Of a stretch of 64,000 bases of DNA, positions 8,141 through 16,071 are shown in pieces; position 1 is the stretch's first letter, and each line of letters starts with the position of its first letter. The notes beneath the pieces were generated by a model. It was not told the DNA's origin and ran no database searches. It saw nothing but the letters and a program-made list of their open reading frames with translations. The DNA comes from Rathayibacter agropyri (GTDB lineage: Bacteria > Actinomycetota > Actinomycetes > Actinomycetales > Microbacteriaceae). The position numbers were made by a program, and so were the translations under genes. The DNA is taken from contig NZ_JABRPL010000001.1 of the NCBI RefSeq assembly GCF_013249015.1, positions 1,102,318 through 1,166,317 on the forward strand, given 5' to 3'.

Positions 8141-9589
8141 ATGACCTCCCCCGATCTTCCGAGCACCCGCCCCGCCGGCGGCATCGAGCTCAACGGCCTC
8201 GACACGATCCAGGAGTCGGAGCGGCACGGCCGGCCGCGCGACCTGTTCTGGCCGTGGTTCGCCGCGAACGTGTCGGTGCTCGGACTGAGCTACGGCTCGT
8301 TCCTGCTCGGCTTCGGCCTGTCCTTCTGGCAGGCCACGCTCGTCGGCGTGATCGGAATCGTGGTCTCATTCCTCTTCTGCGGCTTCGTCGCGGTCGCGGG
8401 CAAGCGCGGCTCGGCGCCGACGATGGTGCTCAGCCGCGCGGCATTCGGCGTCGACGGCAACCGGATCGTGTCGGTGATCTCGTGGCTGCTCACGGTCGGC
8501 TGGGAGACGGTGCTCGCCTCCCTCGCCGTGCTCGCGACGGCGACCGTATTCGAAGAGTTCGGCTGGGACGGCGGCGTGCTCACCAAGGTCGTCGCGCTGA
8601 TCGTGGTCGCGGCGCTCATCGTGATCGCGGGGATCGCCGGCTTCCGCCTGATCATGCGGCTCCAGCTCGCGATCACGGTGGCGACCGCCGTGCTGACCGT
8701 CGTGTACGTCGTGCTCGTGCTCGACCGGATCGACCTCGCGGCCGTCGGGAGCCTGCCCGCCGGCTCGACCGCCGCCGTCATCGGTGGCCTGGTGTTCATG
8801 ATGACCGGCTTCGGGCTGGGTTGGGTGAACGCCGCGGCCGACTACTCCCGCTACCTGCCCCGGACGGCACGCACGGGCCCAGTCGTGGCCTGGACCACGA
8901 TCGGCGGCGCCGTCGCCCCCGTTGTGCTCGTGATCGTCGGCCTGCTGCTGGCCGCCTCGTCGCAGGACCTCTCCGACGCGATCGCGGCAGACCCGATCGG
9001 GGCGCTCGCCGGCATCCTGCCGACCTGGTTCCTGCTCCCCTTCATCGTCGTCGCGCTGCTCGGACTGGTCGGCGGCGCAGTCATGGACATCTACTCCTCC
9101 GGCCTCGCGCTGCTCAGCACCGGCCTGAAGGTCTCGCGGCCGGTCGCGGCAGGGATCGACGGGGTGCTGATGGTGCTCGGGGCGATCTACGTCGTGTTCA
9201 TCGCGGGCGACTTCCTTGGCCCGTTCCAGGGCTTCCTGATCACGCTGGGCGTGCCGATCGCGGCCTGGCTGGGTGTGTTCCTGGCCGACCTCCTCCTCCG
9301 CCGCCGCGACTACGACCAGGAGGCGCTGTACGATTCTCGCGGCCGCTACGGCAGCGTGTCGGCGGTGCCTGTGGCGCTCGTGCTCGTCGGATCGGTGATC
9401 GGCTGGGGCCTCGTCGTCAACTACTCACCCGGCTTTGAGTGGGAGGGCTACCTGCTTGGCCCGATCGGCGGCCGCGAGGGCGACTGGGCCGGGGCCAACC
9501 TCGGCGTGCTCGTCGCGCTGGTGATCGGAGTCGTCGGCACTCTCGCGCTGTCGCGCTCGGCGGTGCGGCGCCAGGAGGCATCGGCGTGA
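8141..9589 (+). CDS. NCS1-family purine/pyrimidine/hydantoin permease
   Basis: 482 aa with twelve hydrophobic segments. NCS1 hallmarks: LFWPWFAANVSVLGLSYGSF near the N-terminus, the inter-helix motif RGSAPTMVLSRAAFG, and AADYSRYLP after helix 6. This family imports cytosine, purines, allantoin, hydantoins or thiamine-like pyrimidines with a cation. The specificity residues cannot be assigned safely. A GAGGA ribosome site lies just upstream of ATG 8141. Its stop overlaps the start of an isochorismatase-fold hydrolase, so uptake and hydrolysis of one N-heterocycle or amide compound is a reasonable inference. Confidence 0.9.
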   Translation: MTSPDLPSTRPAGGIELNGLDTIQESERHGRPRDLFWPWFAANVSVLGLSYGSFLLGFGLSFWQATLVGVIGIVVSFLFCGFVAVAGKRGSAPTMVLSRAAFGVDGNRIVSVISWLLTVGWETVLASLAVLATATVFEEFGWDGGVLTKVVALIVVAALIVIAGIAGFRLIMRLQLAITVATAVLTVVYVVLVLDRIDLAAVGSLPAGSTAAVIGGLVFMMTGFGLGWVNAAADYSRYLPRTARTGPVVAWTTIGGAVAPVVLVIVGLLLAASSQDLSDAIAADPIGALAGILPTWFLLPFIVVALLGLVGGAVMDIYSSGLALLSTGLKVSRPVAAGIDGVLMVLGAIYVVFIAGDFLGPFQGFLITLGVPIAAWLGVFLADLLLRRRDYDQEALYDSRGRYGSVSAVPVALVLVGSVIGWGLVVNYSPGFEWEGYLLGPIGGREGDWAGANLGVLVALVIGVVGTLALSRSAVRRQEASA

Positions 9590-10131
9590 GCCTGCTCGTC
9601 GCCATCGACTTGCAGCACGTCTTCGCCGATACTCGCTCGCCGTGGGTCTCCAGCGAGTTCGCCCGGGCGGCCGACGGCACGCGGCGTCTGCTCCCCGAAT
9701 TCGGCGATCGCGTCGTCACCACGCGCTTCGTGGCTCCGGAACAGCCGAGCGGCGCGTGGATTCCGTACTACCGCGAATGGCCGTTCGCGCTCGTGCCTGA
9801 GGGCGACCGGCTGTACGAGCTGGTTCCAGGCTTCGAGGGGCACCGCACCATCACCGCGACAACATTCGGCAAGTGGGGACCGGCCCTAGAGGCGGAGGTG
9901 GGCGACTCGCGCGACGTCGTGCTCACCGGCGTCTCGACCGACTGCTGCGTGCTCTCGACCGCGCTGGCGGCGGCAGATGCGGGCGTTCGGGTGCGCGTCG
10001 TCGCGGACGCGTGCGCGGGCGCCTCCGAGGACGACCACCGGCGAGCGCTCGACGCGATGGCGCTCTACGCCCCGCTGATCGAGGTGACCACGGTGGATGC
10101 GGTGCTGGCGAGCGTCCGTCACGGAGGCTGA
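9586..10131 (+). CDS. Isochorismatase-fold cysteine hydrolase
   Basis: 181 aa from GTG 9586, overlapping the permease stop (GTGA). A longer upstream extension in this frame only shadows the permease. The catalytic triad of the family is present: D8 (AIDLQHVF), K96 (TFGKWGP) and C121 in VSTDCCVLSTA, with the cis-peptide region just before it. Family members hydrolyse nicotinamide, ureidoacrylate, N-carbamoylsarcosine or isochorismate. Being coupled to an NCS1 permease, it more likely acts on an imported amide or ureido compound than on isochorismate. Cytoplasmic. Confidence 0.88.
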   Translation: MSLLVAIDLQHVFADTRSPWVSSEFARAADGTRRLLPEFGDRVVTTRFVAPEQPSGAWIPYYREWPFALVPEGDRLYELVPGFEGHRTITATTFGKWGPALEAEVGDSRDVVLTGVSTDCCVLSTALAAADAGVRVRVVADACAGASEDDHRRALDAMALYAPLIEVTTVDAVLASVRHGG

Positions 10132-10233
10132 GAGAGGCGGAAGTGGCGTGAAAGGCGCTCTGACGCCCGACTGACCTTAGTTACGAACACTCATGCGTCG
10201 CGAGGGGCACCCATCACCCGGCATGATGGCCGC

Positions 10234-11145
10234 ATGTCCCTCTCCGACAACCGCGACGTCGCGGCAGCCCGCATTCTGGTCATCGGCGAGGCGCTGATCG
10301 ACATCGTTGAGCGCGACGGGAGTGCCGTCGAGCACGTGGGCGGCTCCCCCGCCAATGTCGCTCTGACGCTCGCTCGTCTCGGCCGTCCCGCGACCCTCGT
10401 CACCGACATCGCGGACGACGAGCGCGGTCGCCGCATCGTCGAGCACCTCGAATCCTCGGGAGTGGAGGTGCGACACGGGGAGGCCGAGCGCACGTCGACC
10501 GCCCGCGCCGTACTCGCCGAGGACGGCTCGGCGCGCTACGTCTTCGACCTGTCCTGGAACCCACCCGCGGCCGATCCGTCCGGAGCGGCCCATGTGCACA
10601 CCGGCTCCATCGCGATCTTCCTTGAGCCGGGCGGCTCAGCGGTGCTTGAGCTGCTCGAGGCGCTGCCCGCCGGTATCACGGCGAGCGTCGATGCGAATAT
10701 CCGCCCCGCGCTCGTCGGGACGCATGCCGAGGCTCTGACCCGTTTCGAGCGCGTCGCGAGCGCCTGCGAGATCGTCAAGCTCAGCGACGAGGACGCGGAG
10801 TGGCTGTACCCAACGGTGCAGCTTGACGAGGTGCTGACGCGGCTGCTCGGCCTGGGCGCGCAGCTCGCCGTCGTGACGCGCGGCGGTGACGGGCTCCTGC
10901 TCGCCTCCGCCACCGCACGAGTGAGCGTTCCCGCGGCCCGGATCGTCGTGGCCGACACGATTGGCGCCGGCGATTCGGCAATGGGTGCTCTCCTTGACGA
11001 GGCCTTCCGGCAGGGCCTCGGTGCGCCGAATGGACCGCTTCTTGACGGTCCCGCCCTCCACGCCATCGGCCACCACGCCGCGCATGTCGCCGGCATCACG
11101 ACGTCGCGCTCGGGCGCGAACCCGCCCACCCGCGCCGACCTCTAA
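10234..11145 (+). CDS. PfkB-family carbohydrate kinase (fructokinase-like)
   Basis: 303 aa. It opens with the ribokinase strand RILVIGEALIDIVERDG and the substrate loop HVGGSPANVALTLARLG. It ends with the PfkB signature 2, DTIGAGDSAMGALLDE, in which D247 is the catalytic base and GAGD forms the anion hole. It transfers phosphate from ATP to a hexose or ribose; the best guess from overall pattern is fructose. It stands alone, with 102 bp in front and 123 bp behind. No transporter is adjacent. Confidence 0.88.
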   Translation: MSLSDNRDVAAARILVIGEALIDIVERDGSAVEHVGGSPANVALTLARLGRPATLVTDIADDERGRRIVEHLESSGVEVRHGEAERTSTARAVLAEDGSARYVFDLSWNPPAADPSGAAHVHTGSIAIFLEPGGSAVLELLEALPAGITASVDANIRPALVGTHAEALTRFERVASACEIVKLSDEDAEWLYPTVQLDEVLTRLLGLGAQLAVVTRGGDGLLLASATARVSVPAARIVVADTIGAGDSAMGALLDEAFRQGLGAPNGPLLDGPALHAIGHHAAHVAGITTSRSGANPPTRADL

Positions 11146-11268
11146 CTTCCCCGCTGCTCCCGAAATGGTCTCGTCCGTGCGCGGGCATCTCGGGATATCG
11201 CGAGTGAGTCTGGCGCTCGGGTGGCACCGAGAAGATACTGAGCGCATCACTCAACGGAAAGGCGTGCC

Positions 11269-11685
11269 ATGTCCACCTCGCTCAGCCCCTACATCGGATT
11301 CCGCGCAGACGCGCGGGAGGCCATGGAGTTCTACCGCACCGTCTTCGGCGGCGAACTCACGACCAGCACCTTCGGGGAGTTCTCGATGAGCGAAGACCCT
11401 GCCGATCAGGACCTCATCATGCACGCCCAACTCGTCACCCCGAGCGGACTGATCCTGATGGGCTCCGACACGCCGGCCTCGATGCCGGCAGACGAGGGAA
11501 GCCGCATCACCGTCGCGCTCTTTGGCGACGATGACGCCGAGCTCAGCGGCTACTGGGGCGGCCTGGCCGACGGTGGCGTGGTCACCATGCCGCTGGCCGC
11601 ATCGCCCTGGGGTGACCGATTCGGGATGCTCGTCGACCGCTACGGCGTCGGCTGGATGGTGAACATCACGACTCCCGCGACCTGA
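11269..11685 (+). CDS. VOC-superfamily protein, PhnB-like
   Basis: 138 aa. PhnB-type members begin like this one: SPYIGFRADAREAMEFYRTV followed by FGGELTTSTFGEF. They end with the conserved block GDRFGMLVDRYGVGWMVN. The family (PhnB/YdcE-like, sometimes annotated 3-demethylubiquinone methyltransferase-like) has no firm biochemical role in actinobacteria. ATG 11269 is preceded by an AACGGAAAGG ribosome site. It lies 135 bp upstream of the fgd operon on the same strand and could share its promoter region, but the gap leaves room for a separate promoter. Confidence 0.85.
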   Translation: MSTSLSPYIGFRADAREAMEFYRTVFGGELTTSTFGEFSMSEDPADQDLIMHAQLVTPSGLILMGSDTPASMPADEGSRITVALFGDDDAELSGYWGGLADGGVVTMPLAASPWGDRFGMLVDRYGVGWMVNITTPAT

Positions 11686-11820
11686 GGCTCCTCCACAGGG
11701 TGTCCTCGAGCGGATCCCTCCCCAGGGTGCCCTCTTCCCGTCCCGCTCGTCCTCCCCGCAGGCGCAGAATGGGGGAACGCCCCGATCCGGTGGCGGTCCC
11801 ACCACTCACGAAGGCTGCAG

Positions 11821-12837
11821 ATGACGATCACGCTCGGATACAAGGCATCGGCGGAGCAGTTCGGTGCGCGCGAACTTGTCGAACTCGCGGTGAGCGCCGA
11901 GCGGCACGGCTTTGAGAGCGCGGTCGTCTCCGACCACTTCCAGCCCTGGCGGCACACCGGCGGGCACGCTCCGTTCTCGCTGGCTTGGCTGGCGGCGGCA
12001 GGAGAGCGGACGTCGACCATCCGTCTCGGCACCTCTGTGATGACCCCGCACTACCGCTACAATCCGGCCGTTATCGCGCAGGCCTTCGGCACCCTCGGGG
12101 TGCTCTACCCCGAGCGGATCCTGCTCGGCGTCGGCACCGGCGAGGCGCTCAACGAGGTCGCGACCGGGTATCAGGGCGCCGGGGAGCAGACCTGGCCCGA
12201 GTTCAAGGAGCGCTTCGCTCGTCTTCGCGAGGCCGTCCGCCTCATGCGCGCCCTCTGGGCCGGCGACCGGGTTACCTTTGACGGCGAGTACTACTCCACC
12301 CACGAGGCGTCCATCTACGACAAGCCGGAGAGCGGCGTCCCTGTCTACATCGCCGCGGGCGGCCCCGTAGTCGCGAAGTACGCGGGTCGCGCGGGCGACG
12401 GCTTCATCTGCACCTCGGGCAAGGGGATGGACCTCTACACCGAGAAGCTCCTGCCCGCGGTAGAAGAGGGCGCTGCGGCGGCGGGCCGCGACTCCTCGAC
12501 GCTTGACCGGATGATCGAGATCAAGCTCTCCTACGATCCCGACCCGGCGCTCGCCCTCGAGAACACCCGCTTTTGGGCTCCGCTCTCGCTCACTCCCGAG
12601 CAGAAGCACTCGCTGACCGACCCCGTCGACATGGAGCGCGCGGCCGACGAGCTGCCGATCGAGCAGGTGGCCAAGCGCTGGATCGTGGGGTCCGATCCCG
12701 ACGAGACGGTCGCGCAGATCAGACCCTATGTCGACGCGGGCTTCACTCACCTCGTCTTCCACGCCCCCGGCGACGACCAGCAGCGCTTCTTCGACAGCTT
12801 CGAGCGCGATCTCGCACCGCGCCTACGCGCGCTCTGA
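11821..12837 (+). CDS. fgd: F420-dependent glucose-6-phosphate dehydrogenase
   Basis: 338 aa, the usual length. FGD oxidises glucose-6-phosphate to 6-phosphogluconolactone while reducing coenzyme F420 to F420H2. Residues D38-H39-F40 and W43 in [13 protein letters not shown], and E108 in [12 protein letters not shown], match the catalytic histidine, tryptophan and glutamate of mycobacterial FGD1 with an offset of one. The luciferase-like TIM barrel is complete through [17 protein letters not shown]. It is the first gene of an operon; the FO synthase-like gene starts 43 bp after its stop. The presence of fgd implies the cell has, or once had, F420. Alternative: another F420-dependent sugar-phosphate or alcohol dehydrogenase of the same subfamily. 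Confidence 0.9.
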   Translation: MTITLGYKASAEQFGARELVELAVSAERHGFESAVVSDHFQPWRHTGGHAPFSLAWLAAAGERTSTIRLGTSVMTPHYRYNPAVIAQAFGTLGVLYPERILLGVGTGEALNEVATGYQGAGEQTWPEFKERFARLREAVRLMRALWAGDRVTFDGEYYSTHEASIYDKPESGVPVYIAAGGPVVAKYAGRAGDGFICTSGKGMDLYTEKLLPAVEEGAAAAGRDSSTLDRMIEIKLSYDPDPALALENTRFWAPLSLTPEQKHSLTDPVDMERAADELPIEQVAKRWIVGSDPDETVAQIRPYVDAGFTHLVFHAPGDDQQRFFDSFERDLAPRLRAL

Positions 12838-12880
12838 CCCCCGTCCGCTTGCCGATCCCGTCCGAAAGGGCCGCTCCCGC

Positions 12881-15268
12881 ATGACCACGGCCACCCTCCT
12901 CGCCCAACTCGACCGCGGCGAGCCGATCACTCGTGCGAGCGCCGAGGCTCTGCTTGGCTCCCGGGGAGCCGACCTCGATCTGCTCCTCGAAGCCGCCGGA
13001 CGGCTCCGCGACGAGGGGTTGGTCCACCGCGGCCGGCCCGGAGTCGTCACGTACTCCCGCAAAGTGTTCGTCCCACTCACGAAGCTGTGCCGCGACCGCT
13101 GCCACTACTGCGTCTTCGTCGAGACGCCCGGCGGGCTCGCGGCCAGACGCGAATCGACCTTCATGGAGCCGGAGGAGATCCTCGAGGTTGCTCGAGCAGG
13201 TGCCGCGCTGGGCTGCAAGGAGGCGCTCTTCACTCTCGGCGACCGCCCGGAGGACCGCTGGCCGATCGCTCGCGCCTGGCTCGCCGAGCACGGTTATGCC
13301 TCGACTCTGGAGTACGTCGGGGCTATGGCGGTCCTGGTGATGAGCGAGACGGGCATGGTGACCCATCTGAACCCCGGCGTGATGTCCTGGGCCGAATTGC
13401 AGCGGCTGCGTCCCGTCGCCCCCTCGATGGGAATGATGCTGGAGACCACGGCCGAGCGGCTCTGGTCAGAGAAGGGCGGGGTGCACTACGGCTCCCCCGA
13501 CAAAGATCCGGCGCTGCGGCTGCGCGTGCTCGAGGACGCGGGCCGCAGCCGCATCCCCTTCACGACCGGAGTGCTGCTGGGCATCGGCGAGAACGCCGCC
13601 GAGCGGGCCGACGCGCTCTTCGCGATCCGCGAGTCCCACGAGCGTTGGGGTCACGTGCAGGAGTGCATCGTGCAGAATTTCCGGGCCAAGCCTCGGACCG
13701 CGATGCAGAACGAGGTCGATCTCGAGTTGCAGGAGTATGTGGCGAACGTCGCCGTCGCGCGGTTGGTCCTCGGCGCGGATGCGACGATTCAGGCGCCGCC
13801 GAACCTCACCGATGAGCAAGAGCTCGGCCTGCTCCTGCGCGCCGGGATCGACGACTGGGGCGGGGTCAGCCCGTTGACCGCCGACCACGTGAATCCAGAG
13901 CGCCCCTGGCCCAACATTGACGACCTCGCCCGACTCACGGCCACCGCGGGGTTTCGCCTCTGCGAGCGCCTCACCGCGCATCCGCACTACCTCCGGGATG
14001 CAGCCACCTGGATCGACCCCCGGGTTGAGCCATACGTCCTCGCCCTCGCTGACCGCTCGACGTGGCTGGCCGACGAGGCGGCACCGGTCCTCCCTCGGCC
14101 GTACCGCGAGACGCTTGACGCCCTGCCCCGGCCCTCCGCTCCCACGCTGGGCACGGTACTCGCCCGTGCCGGCGCCGATCCGGCCGGGCTCGCGGACGCC
14201 GATTACCTCGCTCTGCTCGCAGCCGACGGAGATGACCTCGACGCCCTCGCCGCGCTCGCCGACGACGTCCGCCGCGAGGCTGTCGGTGACGTGGTCTCTG
14301 TCGTCGTCAACCGCAACATCGACACCTCCCTCTGGGGCGCAGGTGGGCTGACCGTCGAGCGCCTGGAAGAGCTCGCCGACGAGGCGGTCGCCCTCGGCGC
14401 CACCGAGCTCTGCCTGCAGGGCGCAATCGGGCCAGAGCACCCGGGCGACGACCTCCTCCTGATCGTCCGCACGCTCCGGCAGCGGCAGCCGTCTGTGCAC
14501 CTGCACGCCTACCGCCCCGGCGAGATTCTCGAGATCGCCCGCCGAACAGGTCGGACCTTGCCCGCGATGTTGACCGCGCTTCGCGACGCGGGAGTCGACT
14601 CCGTGCCGGGCACGGCCGCGCGAATCCTGGATGACGACGTGCGCGCGATACTCAGCGAGGGCGCCGATCCGAGCGCAGCGGAATGGCGGGAGACCATTAC
14701 TGCCGCCCATCGCAGCGGCCTGCGTTCGACCTCGACCATGGTCTACGGCCACGTCGAGACACCCGAGCAGCAGCTCGCCCACCTACGCACGCTGGCGGCA
14801 ATTCAGGACGAGACGAGCGGCTTCACCGAGTTCATCGCGATGCCGTTCATCCCGGCCGAGGCTCCGCCGGCCGTCGTCCAGGCGTCTCGCGCAGGCCCAA
14901 GCCTTCGCGAGACCCGCGCCGTGCACGCTGTCGCCCGGCTGGTGCTGCACGGCCGGATCAACCACGTGCAGACGGCCTGGACCAAGCTCGGGCTGCAGAC
15001 CGCGCAGGTGCTCTTGCGCGGCGGCGCCGACGACCTCGGCGGTCTGCTACTCGACGGCGTGCTGCGGCCGGAGGCGGGAGCGGAGGCGTTCCGTGCCCTC
15101 GACATACCCACAGTCGCCAGGATCACCGCCGAGATCGGCCGCGGCTGGCGCCAGCGAACCACAACCTACGGCGACGTCCCTTCCGACCGCGCGCTGCAGG
15201 CCGAACTGCCGAGAGCAGCGGAGCCGCGGCGGCTGCGGCTCCCCGTGCGCGAGTCCCGTCTGTCATGA
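12881..15268 (+). CDS. FbiC/CofGH-like FO synthase with a degenerate CofH half
   Basis: 795 aa, near the length of two-domain FbiC. The CofG half (residues 1-~370) keeps its radical-SAM cluster motif C70-x3-C74-x2-C77 (LCRDRCHYCVF) and the blocks CKEALFTLGDRPEDRWP and QAPPNLTDEQ. The CofH half is recognisable by VVNRNI (475-480), LGATELCLQG, IPGT-like VPGTAARILDDDVR, LRSTSTMVYGHVETP and GFTEFIAMPFIP. The stretch that should carry CxxxCxxC after NRNI reads DTSLWGAGGLTVERLEELAD instead, shorter by about 17 residues and with no cysteine. FO synthesis needs both halves, so this protein should not make FO alone. No frameshift is seen. ATG 12881 was chosen because the upstream in-frame part shadows fgd. 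It overlaps the hydrolase gene by ATGA. Confidence 0.9.
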   Translation: MTTATLLAQLDRGEPITRASAEALLGSRGADLDLLLEAAGRLRDEGLVHRGRPGVVTYSRKVFVPLTKLCRDRCHYCVFVETPGGLAARRESTFMEPEEILEVARAGAALGCKEALFTLGDRPEDRWPIARAWLAEHGYASTLEYVGAMAVLVMSETGMVTHLNPGVMSWAELQRLRPVAPSMGMMLETTAERLWSEKGGVHYGSPDKDPALRLRVLEDAGRSRIPFTTGVLLGIGENAAERADALFAIRESHERWGHVQECIVQNFRAKPRTAMQNEVDLELQEYVANVAVARLVLGADATIQAPPNLTDEQELGLLLRAGIDDWGGVSPLTADHVNPERPWPNIDDLARLTATAGFRLCERLTAHPHYLRDAATWIDPRVEPYVLALADRSTWLADEAAPVLPRPYRETLDALPRPSAPTLGTVLARAGADPAGLADADYLALLAADGDDLDALAALADDVRREAVGDVVSVVVNRNIDTSLWGAGGLTVERLEELADEAVALGATELCLQGAIGPEHPGDDLLLIVRTLRQRQPSVHLHAYRPGEILEIARRTGRTLPAMLTALRDAGVDSVPGTAARILDDDVRAILSEGADPSAAEWRETITAAHRSGLRSTSTMVYGHVETPEQQLAHLRTLAAIQDETSGFTEFIAMPFIPAEAPPAVVQASRAGPSLRETRAVHAVARLVLHGRINHVQTAWTKLGLQTAQVLLRGGADDLGGLLLDGVLRPEAGAEAFRALDIPTVARITAEIGRGWRQRTTTYGDVPSDRALQAELPRAAEPRRLRLPVRESRLS

Positions 15269-16071
15269 GCGGCCCCTCGGACTATCTCGCGCGGCAGGCC
15301 GCTCTGGTCGGCGAGGAAACGGTACTCAGTGGCGGCGCGCGGGTGCGGATGCTCACCGCCGGCTCCGTGCAGCCGTCCGTCGTCCTTCTCGTCACCGGAG
15401 CCGGGCGGGGGGCTCGCGCCGACACATCGCTCCTGCTGCCTCTGCTCGCCCGACGCCACCGGGTCGCCGCACTCGAACTCGCCGACCTCGACGACCCCTG
15501 GGCAGACGGTCCGTATGCGGTCAGCGCTGCCCTCGATGCGCTCGGTGGCGCTGAGGCCGTCGTCGTCGGGCACGCGCTTGGCGCCTCCGTCGCCCTCGCC
15601 GCGGCCGACACCGAGCCCCGCGTGCGCGCCCTCGCCCTCGTGGCGGGCTGGCTGCATCCGACCGCGCGCCTGCTCGGCACGGCCCGGCTCTGGGCGCTGC
15701 TCGCCGACTCTCGGGAGGCACGCGACGAGGCGGCGCGACTGCTCGCTCTGCGCTCGCCCGGGTCCGGATCGCCCTGGGACCAGAACGCCGAACGGATGCT
15801 CACCGCCTCCGCTCGAGCCGATGCCAGCGCAGCTGCCGCTCGCCTGCGCATCCCCGCCCTCGTCGTCGGCTGCACCTCGGATGCGGTCGTCGGCAGTGAA
15901 GGCTCCGAAGCGTTGCTCGGCGCGATCGAGGACGCCCGCTACGCCGTGGTGGACTCGGGCCACGCCGTCCTGGCCGAGCGCCCGGCCGAGCTGCTCGCGG
16001 TGCTCGAGCACTTCCTCGCCGATCCTCGCCGCGATCCGGCGGGCAGCGTCTTACCGCGGATGACGATCTAA
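15265..16071 (+). CDS. Alpha/beta-hydrolase-fold protein lacking the nucleophile
   Basis: 268 aa. The fold shows as the oxyanion region VVLLVTGAGRGARADTSLLL, the nucleophile elbow VVGHALGASVALAAA (101-115), an acid D206 in VGCTSDAVVG, and H233 in VDSGHAVLAERP. At the elbow the consensus G-x-S-x-G is G-H-A104-L-G, so the serine is alanine. The acid and the histidine remain. It is therefore not expected to be a standard esterase; it could bind a ligand, act as a cofactor-free oxygenase-type or decarboxylating relative, or be decaying. ATG 15265 overlaps the FO-synthase-like stop, and its own TAA shares a base with the monooxygenase ATG (TAATG). Confidence 0.82.
   Translation: MSGPSDYLARQAALVGEETVLSGGARVRMLTAGSVQPSVVLLVTGAGRGARADTSLLLPLLARRHRVAALELADLDDPWADGPYAVSAALDALGGAEAVVVGHALGASVALAAADTEPRVRALALVAGWLHPTARLLGTARLWALLADSREARDEAARLLALRSPGSGSPWDQNAERMLTASARADASAAAARLRIPALVVGCTSDAVVGSEGSEALLGAIEDARYAVVDSGHAVLAERPAELLAVLEHFLADPRRDPAGSVLPRMTI

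Noticed and set aside
12728-12880. Longer N-terminus for the FO-synthase-like protein
   Set aside because: This part overlaps the end of fgd in another frame and is Ser/Thr-rich; ATG 12881 fits the family length.
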